Source: Selaginella moellendorffii (Eukaryota > Streptophyta > Lycopodiopsida > Selaginellales > Selaginellaceae). Taken from it: a DNA stretch of 64,000 bases. The translations under genes were made by a program, and so were the position numbers. A model generated the notes under the pieces. That model ran no database searches. It was not told where the DNA came from and saw only the letters and a list, made by a program, of their open reading frames with translations. The stretch is taken from positions 1,158,517-1,222,516 of the forward strand of contig NW_003314291.1 of NCBI RefSeq assembly GCF_000143415.4. Reading direction: 5' to 3'. This document shows, in pieces, positions 10,398 through 21,179 of this stretch. Position 1 is the first letter of the stretch. Each line of letters starts with the position of its first letter.

Positions 10398-12839
10398 ATG
10401 CTCCACAGCGATGGCGTTTCGACCACCACCACCACCAGCAGGAGCTGGAAAGTGGCAAAGAAATCGACGAAGGGAATCGCCACACTCTTGGCGGCGCTCA
10501 AGGAGGCAAGCAAGGCCAGGGATGCCAAGAGGGGGCGGGAGCTCCACTCCGACGCCATAGCCAGTGGAGTGGCGGGCGATCTCTTCGTGGGCAGCAGCCT
10601 GGTGGACATGTACTCCAACTGCGGCCTCATGGGCGAAGCGCGAGAGGTATTTGACGCCATGCCCAGCCATGACATTGTCTCGTGGAATGCGCTCATGCTC
10701 GGTTACGCAGAGAACGACGATGGATTGGTGGCGCTCGCCCTCTTCTCGCCGATGCGCGACGAGGGCTGCGCTCCAAACTCGAGAACTTTTGTCGCTGCGG
10801 CCAAGGCATGCTCTAGCATTGCCACGGCTGAGAAGGAAGAAAGAGGTAGCGAAGTATGCTCGACTTCCAAGATGAGATCGCTGGAGATTGGAATGGCGAT
10901 CCACTCGCAGGCGCTGGAGAGGAGGTGCGGATCCATTTTCGTGGAGAGCTGCCTCGTCGATATGTATGCCAAGTGTGGCAGCATGGACGACGCTCGGCGC
11001 GTTTTCGAGAGCATGGAGAGGAGGAATATGGTGGCCTGGACGTCGCTCATGCTGGGGTATGCCGAGAGTGGCGATGGCCAAGCTGCGCTCGAGCTCTTCC
11101 AGGTGATGGAACGCGAGAACTGCCCGCGGGACGCTCGGACTTTCGTTGCCGCGGTGAAGGCTTGCTCGAGCCTGGCTATGGCGGCGAAGGAAGGATCATC
11201 TAGCGCTCGATCCATGAGAACTCTTGAGACCGGCATGGCTGTTCATCGCGAAGCTCGCAAGAGTGGATTCGAGTCGGATGCTTTCGTGGCTTGCGGACTT
11301 GTGGATTTGTATGCGAAGTGTGGGAGTATGGAGGATGCGAGGAGGATCTTCGAGCGCTTCGCCAGCCACGACGTTGTCTCGTGGACGGCGTTGATACTCG
11401 GCTATGGTGACAATGGCGAGCACGAGGTGGCGGTGGAGCTCTTCTTGCGCATGGTTCACCAGGGATACCATGCAAACGCTCGGACTTTCGTGGCAGTGAT
11501 CAAGGCTTGCAGCAGCCTTGCCGAGGAGGAGCAAGGCGGAAGTGTGATAAAGTTTCGCGCTCTCGCCACTGGAATGGCGATCCATCGCCTCGCAGCTGCC
11601 AACGGTGGCTGCGATTCCAGGGACGTTTTCGTGGGGAACACTTTGATCGACATGTATGCGAAGTGTGGAACTATGGTGGATTCCCGCCGAGTTTTCGATG
11701 CGATGCTTACACGGGACGTGGTCTCGTACAACGCGATCATGCTGGGCTATGCCGAGAATGATGGCGAGGCTATGGCGCTCGAGCTACTCGCGGCCATGCA
11801 CAGGGAAGAACCGCGCGTTGTGGCGAATAGCTTGAGCTACCTTGCTGCTGTGAAGGCTTGCAATCACTTGGCATCGCGAGAAGAAGCCAGGGACTTCGAT
11901 GGAAGAGCTGTGAAGATCGAGAGCCTGGAGAAAGGCATGGCTGTTCATGCTCGAGCTACGGAAGCCGGGTGTGATCGAGATCTTTTAGTGGCGAGCAGCC
12001 TGATCGATATGTACTCGCGAGCTGGAAGCATGGAGGATTCGCACAGGGCCTTCGATCAAATGGAGAGCCACGATGTAGTGTCATGGACGGGGCTCGTCTC
12101 CGGCTACGCCGAGAATGGCGATGGCGAGAGCTCCCTGGCGGTGTTCTTCGCGATGGTGGACGAGGGAGTGGAGCCCGACTCGTGGACGCTCGCGGCGGCG
12201 CTCAAGGCGTGCGGATCCATCGCCTCGAGCAAAGCTGGGCGACGTCTCCATGGCGAGATTTGCCGGCATGGACTGGAGGGCGATACCATCGTGGTCACCG
12301 GTTTGATCGACTTCTATGGGAAGTGTGCTACCATGGCCGACGCTCAGCGTGTCTTTGATGGTTCCATGGTTGCCGCGCGGGACGTGGTTGCATGGACGGC
12401 TCTAGTGTCCGGCTATGGCCGCCAAGGTGACGTGAAGTTCGTGTTTGTGACGTTCCAGGCGATGGTGGACACTGGCGTGAGGCCGGGAGGTGTGACCCTG
12501 CTGTGTGTGCTAGCCGCATGTAGCCATGCCGGGCTTGTGGAGCGAGGGAAACGATTGTTTGGATCGATGAGAGAGAAGTATGGGATTGATCCTGGGCGAG
12601 AGCACTACCACTGCGTGATTGATATGCTGGGGCGAGCAAACCATCTGGAGGAGGCGCTGGAGATTGTGAGATCGATGCCTTTCCAAGCGGGTGTCGTGAC
12701 CTGGATGACGATCTTGAGCGCTTGTAGGAAGTGGAAGAACACGAGAGTTGGAAGTGAAGCATTTGATGCGTTGGTTGGAATGGATGTGAGGGTGAAATCG
12801 TCAGCGTACTTGTTGATGGCTCATGTTTATGAGAGCTAA
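10398..12839 (+). CDS. PLS-class pentatricopeptide-repeat protein, ends in E region
   Basis: Single-exon gene of 813 residues. The first ATG is at 10398 (MLHSDGVSTTTTTSR); the frame extends 15 codons further up but has no ATG there. After a Thr/Ser-rich plastid- or mitochondrion-targeting-like end, PLS repeats follow with a very regular pattern: VDMYSNCGLMGEAREVF, HDIVSWNALMLGYAEN, then ARTFVAAVKACSSL and so on, about seven times over. The tail has EHYHCVIDMLGR, VTWMTILSACRKWKN and AYLLMAHVYES, which is the E domain, and then stops where the E2 part and a DYW domain usually continue. Such proteins specify C-to-U editing or other processing of organelle RNA. Without DYW it would need a partner deaminase, or it may be a truncated relative. 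Several repeats are nearly identical, which suggests recent internal duplication. Confidence 0.88.
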   Translation: MLHSDGVSTTTTTSRSWKVAKKSTKGIATLLAALKEASKARDAKRGRELHSDAIASGVAGDLFVGSSLVDMYSNCGLMGEAREVFDAMPSHDIVSWNALMLGYAENDDGLVALALFSPMRDEGCAPNSRTFVAAAKACSSIATAEKEERGSEVCSTSKMRSLEIGMAIHSQALERRCGSIFVESCLVDMYAKCGSMDDARRVFESMERRNMVAWTSLMLGYAESGDGQAALELFQVMERENCPRDARTFVAAVKACSSLAMAAKEGSSSARSMRTLETGMAVHREARKSGFESDAFVACGLVDLYAKCGSMEDARRIFERFASHDVVSWTALILGYGDNGEHEVAVELFLRMVHQGYHANARTFVAVIKACSSLAEEEQGGSVIKFRALATGMAIHRLAAANGGCDSRDVFVGNTLIDMYAKCGTMVDSRRVFDAMLTRDVVSYNAIMLGYAENDGEAMALELLAAMHREEPRVVANSLSYLAAVKACNHLASREEARDFDGRAVKIESLEKGMAVHARATEAGCDRDLLVASSLIDMYSRAGSMEDSHRAFDQMESHDVVSWTGLVSGYAENGDGESSLAVFFAMVDEGVEPDSWTLAAALKACGSIASSKAGRRLHGEICRHGLEGDTIVVTGLIDFYGKCATMADAQRVFDGSMVAARDVVAWTALVSGYGRQGDVKFVFVTFQAMVDTGVRPGGVTLLCVLAACSHAGLVERGKRLFGSMREKYGIDPGREHYHCVIDMLGRANHLEEALEIVRSMPFQAGVVTWMTILSACRKWKNTRVGSEAFDALVGMDVRVKSSAYLLMAHVYES

Positions 12840-12947
12840 GATCTTATCTATTGGCGGGAGCTCTTTGAATTTACGCCGTTGGATTTAGGGTTCTTGCTAG
12901 ATCTTTTGCAATGCTGATGTTCTTTCCAACTCTATCTATGCTCCAAC

Positions 12948-13470
12948 GTTTAAGATCTCCTCGTGAGTTGACAGGTCTCCCAGTCGGATTCAAGGAAATG
13001 CGTACACTGAAGACTAGCTTAAGATCGGTCTCTGAAAAGAAGCCTGGTATTGTTTGGATTATTCTTCCTCGGATGTCATGTTACAGATGCTGTTCTCTTA
13101 AAGGAAAACCCAGACCTCGAAGCCTACACAGTCTAGCCCGAGCTATAGAACTTCCAAAAATCTTGGAAGTAAAGATGCTCGATCGAGAGAGATCTTTGCC
13201 AGAGTGTTTGCAGACTCCACATTCTAAAGGTATTATGTACTTTTCTCGTCTTGTCACTTGCGCAGGCTTTCTGCCAAATACAAAAGAGTCCCTTTTGCCA
13301 CTGGTCCGAGTCATGAGAATTTCCCCATGCTATGCTTTAAGTTCATATTGCATTAGTTTAGGCCTTGGATGATCTGGATCGCGTGTGCTTCGTGCCACTT
13401 GCAGCCGAACTCTTGCAGCCGATTGTTGATTTCCAAAGTCCAATCCAGATCTTGTGCTCGTTGTTTATTA
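12948..13470 (+). pseudogene. Partial duplicate of NAA35 (NatC subunit), broken
   Basis: This region runs parallel to exons 5 to 8 of the NAA35 gene at 31927 and includes remnants of its introns. Examples are AGGAAAACCCAGACCTCGAAGC against AGGAAAACCCAGAACTCGAAGC, TTTTCTCGTCTTGTC with the intron-end GTGCAG/GCGCAG, TTTCTGCCAAATACA against TTTCAGTCAAATACA, and GATCTGGATCGCGTGTGCT against GATTTGGATCGCGTGTGCT. Because intron sequence is kept, the copy arose by DNA duplication rather than from mRNA. Frame changes and missing pieces leave no usable coding frame. Confidence 0.8.
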
Positions 13471-15021
13471 ATCAGGGCTTTTTATTTACCAGCAAAAAAC
13501 CAAAAAACTGGGCATAGTTTCATTGAGCACGAAAAAAAGTTTCTTGTGTCCTTGGTGTGAACTGCTTCTGTGAACTGCTTCTTAAGACTTAAGCCGCGTT
13601 TACATTTCTGACCATGGAAGGCATGCATGTTTCTATATGTCAGGAAAAACGATAAAAGGATGCTCAAGCATTGGCAGGTATTTTGTGATTAATGTCTGTT
13701 TTCATCTCCTAGTTTCACCCTTCCACAGGTGCCAATGTGGAGCGAGCTCGAACAGAAAAAAGCTTCCAAGCAGACACAAAACGATTTGCTGCATTGACTG
13801 ATCACTTTTCTTCCTGAGGAACAATGACACTTGAAACAGAAAAACTCATTCTCGAGCAGAAATAATCAGTGATGTGAATAGTAGTTCATCCTGGAGTGTT
13901 GGTAACATCTCTGAGAAAATTTTGTTTCTCCAGGGCAATCTACACAGTTATTGTCATGTGACAATAACTGTCACATGAAATTCGTCCGAAAACCTTATGG
14001 GAAAACATGGCGGCCCTCCTGCCAAGATCTAGGCTGAGACTCAGCTACAATGCGGGGAAGCTTGGCTATAAACCTTCTCTAGAAAGAGAGTAAAAGGTGA
14101 GAGAACCAAGGTGTGTGTGTCCGTTTCGGGGCATTGCAGCAAACTCAATTCCTTGGTCTCATGTTAGAAGATTCTAGTCGGTGACACTGTGACCTCACCC
14201 GGTTTCTCCTTCTCTCACTCCTTTCCCTTTCTCTCTGCTCGTCCTTTCCCTTTCTCTTTGCTGAAACACCAACAAATAAAGGTCTGTTTTTACACCCGGT
14301 CGCTACTGTGATCGGCAGGCTTCGTGAAAATTCTGATGGTGGATGGTGGCTGTTTCTAATTATTAAACAGTGTTTCTTACATAAATGACATTCTTTTTCA
14401 TTCTCCCATGGCTTAAGCTGATGATCCTTCGGTGATCATTCTGATTGTGATGGAACTACTGATTAATTAGGTTTATATTGTGAGGGGAATGCCAGAAGTC
14501 GAGCTCGATATCTCCTAGATTTCGACCTTGTTGGCTACATCACACGAACCCCAATTTTGAACTATATATACTTTTTATATATGGTTTTAACTATATTGCA
14601 ATTTTTTTAAGAAAAAGCAAACAAATGGACCATCTGGCAACGATATCAATCGAGGCGATCTTCTTCCTCTCCTTCGAACGGACGAGAAACGCGACGCACG
14701 GAACTGCAGTTGCGATCCGGAGCAGCAAGCTGGTGGTGCTCCAAAATCCTCGCAGAATTTGCTGGATCGAAGCGTCTGGAGCAGCCCCTGCTTCATCTGC
14801 GACGCTGCTCTGGCTTATAACACCTATTGCCAAGATGAAACAAGAAGAAATAAAGAGCTCTCTCCTTTTCAATGGAAGTGGGCCAGCACGATGCTGCAGA
14901 GCAGTTGCCGACGGTGGACCATCATCTATGCGAGAAAAAAGAATCTGTAGAATTGATTTTTTCAAATTCAAACATTAGCTTATAAGATTTACATGGTCCT
15001 TATATAAGAGCAACATTATTT
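13471..15021. other. Intergenic region, no supported gene
   Basis: Apart from the palindrome at 13944 and a pyrimidine-rich tract of CTTTCCCTTTCTCT units near 14215-14260, I see nothing to annotate. A 126-codon minus-strand frame at 14591-14971 has one possible hydrophobic stretch ([15 protein letters not shown]), but no family resemblance and no promoter, so I do not call it a gene. Confidence 0.6.
13944..13971. repeat. Perfect 13-bp-arm palindrome
   Basis: The arms ACAGTTATTGTCA and TGACAATAACTGT are exact reverse complements with a 2-bp centre (TG). The centre makes CATGTG, an E-box-like site. There is no T-run after it that would suggest a Pol III end signal. Confidence 0.7.
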
Positions 15022-15972
15022 CTATAAATATTTCTTTATCCACTCATGTTCGAGGACCTTTTCCAAAGTAAGCCTCCTTCCGGGATCCAATTCCGTCATG
15101 CCTTGGATAAGCTGCCTTGCAGAAAGGGATGGAATGCTATCCCAATCCATAGAATTGTGATGGAGGTTCCTTAAACTTTGATCTCGCTTGCGTGCATTCT
15201 TAAATACCACCTCCACATCCATATTTGAGAACGGACAAGCTGCCGTGAGGCAAGTGTAAAGCAGCATCCCTAAACCCCACACGTCGCTGGCTTTGATATA
15301 GTGTCCATCAAACATCGCTTCGGGAGACATATAATCCCACGTCCCAACCCCACACTCGTTCCACGGATCATCCATCCAGCAAGCCATCCCAAAGTCGGAC
15401 ACCTTTGGGACATAGAACTTCCCAGGCCGCGGGTACTTCAGCAAAACATTCGCGGGCTTCAGGTCGCAGTGGATGATCTCGTTGTCATGAACCCTCTTTA
15501 GCGTCTTGGCGAGAGCTATGACGATCTTTGCAGATTCTTCCTCATCAAGCTGCCCCTTGTACTTGATCCGGTCCTGAAGGCTGCAATTGCACAGCTCAAG
15601 AACAAGGTGGTACACCTCCCCGTACTGATTGGGCTCTTCTCGTATGATGTGCTCGAAGTGGACGAGCCCCTGTTCATCCAAACCCTTGAGTGACACCTCT
15701 AGCATAGCCATCACTCGAGCTTCAAACAGCCCATCGGGCCCATGAACTGTCTTGATCGCAAAAACCTTTCCATCACTCCTTCGGAATGCCTTGTACACCG
15801 TTGCTTGCCCTCCACCCCCAATCGACTTCTCTAGTCTATATTTCTCTACCAGCGCTGGGTATTCATCACAGAATTTTTCATCCAAGACCGTGTGGTACTC
15901 CATCCCTTGCCTAGGTTTCTTGGGCACGTAGTTCTCCAAGCTATCCTCGCGCTCGCGCTCGCGCTTAACCAT
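15022..15972 (-). CDS. Serine/threonine protein kinase, non-RD type
   Basis: Intronless 316-residue kinase starting MVKREREREDSLENY. The basic/acidic N-end is low in complexity. Catalytic motifs in order: glycine loop SIGGGGQATVYKAF (about residue 50), lysine in VFAIKTV (about 73), LVLELCNCSL hinge, catalytic loop IIHCDLKPANVLL, metal site VSDFGMA, GVGTWDYMSPEA at the activation end, SDVWGLGMLLYTCLTAACPF and the C-lobe DPGRRLTLEKVLEHEWI. The catalytic loop reads HCD rather than HRD, so it is a non-RD kinase, a type often regulated without activation-loop phosphorylation. All residues needed for catalysis are present. No membrane segment or receptor domain, so it is cytosolic or nuclear; KKPR near residue 18 could be a nuclear signal. 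The substrate is unknown. It is probably working, since the frame is intact over its full length. Confidence 0.85.
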   Translation of the reverse strand: MVKREREREDSLENYVPKKPRQGMEYHTVLDEKFCDEYPALVEKYRLEKSIGGGGQATVYKAFRRSDGKVFAIKTVHGPDGLFEARVMAMLEVSLKGLDEQGLVHFEHIIREEPNQYGEVYHLVLELCNCSLQDRIKYKGQLDEEESAKIVIALAKTLKRVHDNEIIHCDLKPANVLLKYPRPGKFYVPKVSDFGMACWMDDPWNECGVGTWDYMSPEAMFDGHYIKASDVWGLGMLLYTCLTAACPFSNMDVEVVFKNARKRDQSLRNLHHNSMDWDSIPSLSARQLIQGMTELDPGRRLTLEKVLEHEWIKKYL

Positions 15973-16054
15973 CTCGAAAGAGCTCTAGGGCTTGTTTGTA
16001 AAGGCAGAATCTTAGTTTATGCATCTTTTATTTTAAAGGTATCATGTTTAAGTG

Positions 16055-17199
16055 AACATTTCCTGGAATGCCAAGTGTGGAAGCATGAGAGACTCTCGGC
16101 GGCGGGATTGAGAACCACGACGTTGTCTCCTGGACGGTATTGGTTCTGGGATACGCTCGAAGATTTGGCTCTGGAGCTCTTCTTGGAGATGGACGATCAA
16201 TCCAGATTGCTCGAGTTTTCTCGCGGCTATCAAAACTTGCTCTAGTCTGGCTGCGCGAGAGGAGATTGGTGCGTCGTTGGCTGTGGAGATCAAGAGCTTG
16301 GAACGAGCTTTGGCGATTCACTCTCACGCATCAAACTCTCGCGGCTTCAAGTTGGAGGCGAGGAGACATACACTTGGGAAACGCGATGGTGGACTTGTAT
16401 GGCAAGTGTGAAAGTCTAGAAGATGCTCGCAGGGTGTTTGATTCGATGGAGCAGCACGACATCGTTTCCTGGACATCGATCATCACAGGCTATGCTCACG
16501 AGAGCCAAGATGGAGACGAAGCTTTCCTTCTCTTCTCTTCCATGCAAGAACAAGGATTTAAACCCGATCGTTTAGCTTGTGTCGCCGCTATCAAGGCTTG
16601 TAGCGTAAATCACGGAGAAGAAAATGGGATTTAGACGTAGAATCTCTCGAGAAAGCAATGAAAATCCATTCGTGGATCTCGCAGCTTGGCCTGGAGAGAG
16701 ATCCAGCAGTCTGGTTGATATGTATGCCAAGTGTGGAAGCTTGATCATGGACATTCGCAGGGTATTTGATAAGATCTTAGATCGCGACATACTCTCGTGG
16801 AACTCTTTCCTGTTTGGATGTGTTTACATTGGCGAGGACGAGCTTGCGTTGGAATGCTATGCAGCCCTGGAAGTTGCTCCAAACTCTCAAACCTTTCTTG
16901 CGTTGTTGCAAGTTTGCAGGAACCTGGGAGATTTGAAGCTCGGGAAGCTCTTCCACGGACAGATTCTCCGGCAGGGACTGGAAGGGAGTTCTGTAAGGAT
17001 TTCCCTGCTCGACTTCTACTGTAAATGCGGGAGCGTCGAGGTCGCCGAGCTTGTGTTTGAGAGCTCCATTGCGTCTCCCAACACTGTGGCATGGAATACT
17101 TTGATTGCAGGACATGGCGCTCAAGGAGACGCCATCGCTGCGTTCCAAGCGTTTCGGAGCATGCGAGTAGGAAAAGATACACTTGAGAAAAAACTTTGA
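16055..17199 (+). pseudogene. PPR protein pseudogene (PLS class)
   Basis: Forward frames carry PPR repeats in pieces: HDVVSWTV and ALELFLEM with a shift near 16140, then MVDLYGKCESLEDARRVF, HDIVSWTSIITGYAHE and FKPDRLACVAAIKACS, a stop near 16632, then SLVDMYAKCGSL, DILSWNSFLFGCVYIGE, TFLALLQVCRNLGDLKLG and TVAWNTLIAGHGAQGD up to 17199. The order fits one PLS-type gene related to the intact gene at 10398. The early shifts and the TAG at about 16632 rule out a full protein. The last frame alone (190 codons) is open but starts inside a repeat. Confidence 0.8.
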
Positions 17200-18430
17200 T
17201 GTATATTTGAGGAGTCGCGCCAAACAATCTTTGAAGTAGTCTTGAGAACCTTGGTTTTGTGGCTACCAGCGAGTTTACACAGTCGCCGAGCTCGAGAGCA
17301 AGCTTGGTGTTGTCAACAAGCTCTCGCCAAGCTCTCACATTGGATGTTTGCCACAAAGGTTTCGCAAAGCCACCACCGATTGCCGCCATGTATCACGGGC
17401 ACCTGTGACTTCAGTAGGCACGAGATCTTTGCAACTGAACTGGGAAAAGAAACCGGCTCAGCAATGGTAGAGGTAGCTCCACTTTCGCTGTGATTCGGAC
17501 CTGGAGAAAAGAAAGTGATGGAAAGATTGACAACATCAGGAAGCAGGACCTTTGAAGCGATTTCTATGTGGTCCGCAACACAAGACTACGTTATCACCTA
17601 GTCTGCAGTGAAGGAAAAAGAGAAAGATCTCATACTTATGTGCAAGATCCAGCAATTCCAACTTGTCCACAAATCATACAGTTGCATCCTATCACAACAT
17701 TGTGTCCAATTTACATGCAAATAAGCCAAGAGTAAGCAGTGGTTAAGAAAAGAAAAAGTTTCTCAAACAGTGGACCAAGTTGTCAAGCTTCACCTTATCC
17801 AAGATGACTATGTCACACCAGCTGATGATTAGTCCAGGGCAAATGAGACTTCAGAAGGAGAACAAGCAACTTTTGTTACCTCTCAGGGTCGAGGATAAAT
17901 TGGCACTCAATCTTTATCAGCAATTCCTAAGAAAAAGACATTGTCATTGCTTTTATTATTTATAATAAATCAGTGCTCGGAAAATTTGGTATTTTAACCC
18001 CACACTTTTATTTTTCCCACTTTTCCTAAACAAGCAGAATGTTTATAAATTCTAATTATGTTTATGGTTCGTTAGATTGACAGTTTGCTCAAAAGTAATT
18101 TGTATGTTCAATTACATTCTTTTCTATTTTAATTTTATCTTTACTCTCCTGTTCTACGTATACAAAAAAAGCTGAACGCTAGTTGCGATGGTCGTCGACT
18201 CGAGGCAGGAGAGCAAGCAGCTCAAGGCACAGTTAAGTTAGTTCCTTTCATTTCTTTAGATGTACAGTATTTCTAAAGGAGATGAACAAGGTTGCATCAT
18301 ATCTAGAGTTGCAGGTTTCGACTAATGCTCTGGCTAAATGTTATTTTAGGACGAGCTATATGGAAATGCCCTTAATTCCGGTTTGCCTTGAGGACATCAT
18401 TTCAGCTGAATTCGTTAGGGTTTGGTTGCG
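17200..18430. other. Intergenic region, no supported gene
   Basis: No family is recognisable. A minus-strand frame from 17389 begins MAAIGGGFAKPLWQTSN and reads in a protein-like way for about 60 codons, overlapping the PPR pseudogene, but I cannot name it. The sequence becomes AT-rich after 17930. Confidence 0.5.
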
Positions 18431-18559
18431 GGTTTATCATTTGGGAATGGCGGGATCATGAATGTGGGAAGCGCGAGATTTCTCTCTGGATCCAGGAATT
18501 TTGAGCACCAGGCCGAGATGGAGAAGATTTGGTGCCTCAGCTGTATTTTCTTGCGCTGG

Positions 18560-18960
18560 CGTCTCATTCCACGCGATGTTGCATCATTACAGTGATGCGC
18601 TATTGACGACTGATGTGCATTGGTACACACAGACTCTGGATCACTACACGACTCAAGTGAGAAATTTCCTTTCTTTATTCTTCAAGAGATTTGATTTTTA
18701 CGTGCTTGATCTTTGCAGGACGATAGAACTTTTGCTCACCGTTACTATGAGTTTACTGACTACTTCAATGCTCAAGATGTGTGGTGAGGGACCGTGTGTA
18801 GGGATCCAAAATGATTACAGTGTAAGAAAAGCATTTTTCTCGACTGAATTGGATTGCCTTTCTTACCTGCGGTGGCAAGGTGCTAGCGAAAAGATTAGGA
18901 GAGGAAAGATTAGTAAGAATAACATTACTATTAAGCAAACTAAGAGTTGCTACATGCAAT
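18560..18960 (+). pseudogene. S28 serine carboxypeptidase (Pro-X type) fragment
   Basis: The first exon remnant ends TDVHWYTQTLDHYTTQ before a GTGAGA donor at 18657. After an intron ending TTTGCAG near 18718 comes DDRTFAHRYYEFTDYF, and in another frame LKMCGEGPCVGIQNDYS followed by a GTAAGA donor. These are the N-terminal landmark segments of plant lysosomal Pro-X carboxypeptidase-like proteins (family S28). A small deletion between the two second-exon segments shifts the frame and removes the usual GPIF part. The catalytic serine region is missing; homology stops before the family B LTR at 19051. Not functional. Confidence 0.75.
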
Positions 18961-19050
18961 GCGTAACAAATTTTTACTATTTTTTATAAAAACACAATAA
19001 AATGTCCCTCAAACCATTTTACAAAATTAATAGGAGCATTAAATTGTATT

Positions 19051-19440
19051 TGTGAGGTCCAAGTGTATAGCTACTATGCCACATATTAATATTAGCATAA
19101 TAGAATTTTGATAGCCATTGGATTAGTTTTAATCCAAACCATTTACTTTTATATATAAACTAAGGTTTTTGGGTTAATTGATATGCACATTTCTATATTT
19201 CATTTCTATATTTTATACACTCACATTGGTGGAGGTGAGGGATTATTTCTGAGAAGTGTTTAGATTTGAGATTTTAGTTTAGATATAGCTTTTACATTAT
19301 CTAAATCTTCCTTTTCTTATAACTTTTTCGATTTCTTCTCTTGTGGTTATTCATCTTTATGGCAAAGCCTCCTTTTTTTTACTTTAGAGCAATAATTAGT
19401 GCAATTGCTTAATACTATATGGTTGAAATCTATAATTTGT
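19051..19440 (+). mobile_element. Family B LTR with leader (partial element)
   Basis: The LTR (19051-19225, 175 bp) begins TGTGAGGTCC and ends CACTCACA. It is followed after one base by TGGTGGAGGTGAGGG, the same primer-site-like sequence as in the element at 57630. The leader then runs to about 19440, with AATTAGTGCAATTGCTTAATACT matching the gag start region, and breaks off. No 3' LTR follows, so this is a truncated copy. Confidence 0.8.
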
Positions 19441-19800
19441 GCTAAAGTTGTCCATAACCCTATCATTTGGCTATCTTGTTATTTTTGGAGCTTTCATTTT
19501 GGCCAAATTGAAACATTTAGTGATCCATCTTTAGAAATATATTTTCTTTCCCACAATTTATTAATATCAAACACATATGAGTATTCCTTACCTAACTTTA
19601 TTATTTGGATTTCTTTTAATGATTTCCATGACTCATTTTTGGCTATTAGTTTTTTGCTCCTATCCTTTGATTGTTGCACTAAACAATATAAGATCACTAT
19701 TTCCATGTTTGAGATATCTTTTTAATTCTATAAAAAAAGCTTTATGTTGCTAAATCCAAGAAGTGTTCACCCTTAATAAATCTCCTTAATATTATTTCCT
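19441..19800. other. AT-rich stretch, no supported gene
   Basis: One 108-codon plus-strand frame overlaps this region, but it is rich in Ile/Phe/Ser from AT bias, starts inside the retroelement leader and shows no family motif. I see nothing else. Confidence 0.5.
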
Positions 19801-19949
19801 ATAAACTCTATCTTGTGCAGTGAGATTCTCCTCTCCTGCATCAAGCAACTTACTCATCTCGAGTAAGTTCAAAGATGGACAGAGTAGAACAGAAACAACC
19901 TTACCTCAACTTTATCTTGAGGAGATCACTGATGTTGATGATGATTGCT

Positions 19950-20400
19950 CCCGGGATGGGCTTGACAACCAGCAAGGTGTTGTTCTGCACTCTACATTTT
20001 TGCCCTTAGCATTGCAAGATTTATCAATTGTGTGTATTGGCTGCTCCAGGTATGAATCTCATTGCAAGGCAAGAGGAAGGTCATGTAAAGAAACGCATTT
20101 TTCTTCTCCTTTTGCAGCTGATAGATTGGATGTGGATACCTCTTCTACACGCTGGGAACGCAGCTCAAACACTGGAGCTTGATTCCTTATGGCTTATGGC
20201 CTGCCATGGTTTTGGTCACCGAGATTGTCCAGACATTCATCCTTGCTGGTTTCTGCTACTACTGCATAAAGAGGTATGGATCGAAAGAAGAAAAAATCCA
20301 TTTTTTCCATGAAATTTATGATTTCTTTGTTTGTGACAGTGTGGCGGAGGGCCAGATGATGATCTGGTTACCGTCAAGCATCGAGCCCCATTCCCACTTT
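19950..20400 (+). pseudogene. ERD2-like (KDEL-receptor family) 3' remnant
   Basis: One frame reads YIFALSIARFINCVYWLLQ, then a GTATGA donor and an intron ending TTTTGCAG at about 20116. The next exon reads LKHWSLIPYGLWPAM, VTEIVQTFILAGFCYYCIK and, after another short intron ending GACAG, VAEGQMMIWLPSS. These match the last three membrane helices and tail of plant ERD2-like ER-lumen-protein receptors. At the second exon start the frame reads LIDWMWIPLL instead of the family sequence and must shift to reach the helix that follows. The first four helices are absent. So this is a relic. Confidence 0.75.
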
Positions 20401-21179
20401 GGAGGGCTCACATTGCTCTTTCAGGATGTGTGCTTCTTTGGATTTAAGGAATTTGTGGAGGCCGCCACGGTGTCGCTGAGTACCTCCACTAGCGCAGCAG
20501 CCTCCTCTTGCAAATTACCCACGAGTCCCATTTGGAGGGGACGCGTCCAAAGGAAAACGCCCGAGCCAGGATGTCCCCAGGTCGGGCCGGACTTTGTCCG
20601 GTGGGCTGCTGGAGGCGTGGGAAATCTAGTCGAGCTCTTTGCCTTCTCTATTCTTTCTTTCCTTGCGGCAAAGAGGAGAAAGAAAGCACCCAAGCAAGAA
20701 AAACCAAGGTCCACAGCAAAACAATCGAGCAAGCAAAGGAGAGATGCGATCACTCACCATGGGCGCCATCCAGATTCAGCTCCATCTATGCCACAAGCGA
20801 GAGAATCATTAGAAGGAAGAAGCGGGCACACAGGCAAGCAATCCTCCCGAGCTCAACCGCCAGAAAAACCAGTTCTTGCTCCACGGACTTTATAATATAC
20901 CTAGACATCAAATAAGCATATTTAATTTAGTTCTTTTTAGTGGTTTTGTGTTACAATTTAGAAAATTTAAGAGGCCGGGACCTTCACTTTTCTTAATTTC
21001 TATAAGTCTGAATTTGAAGAAAACGCTCTGCTCGTGAGTGATATATGAGCTTTACTGGAACTTGACTTTTCGTTTTCTTCAAAGAGAGCGAAAATATACG
21101 AAGAAAGGTAATCCTGAAAGACGACAAAATAAATTCCAAGCAACTCCTTAACTCCAAGATGGAAGTACAGTGTAAAGGA
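20401..21179. other. Intergenic region, no supported gene
   Basis: Long frames here (for example plus-strand 20508-20915) are low-complexity and lack family motifs. The start of the 20401-20640 stretch may still hold ERD2-like 3' untranslated sequence. The remainder is AT-rich and silent to me. Confidence 0.5.

Noticed and set aside
14591-14971. 126-codon frame as a small membrane protein
   Set aside because: No family, promoter or repeated pattern; both strands open here.
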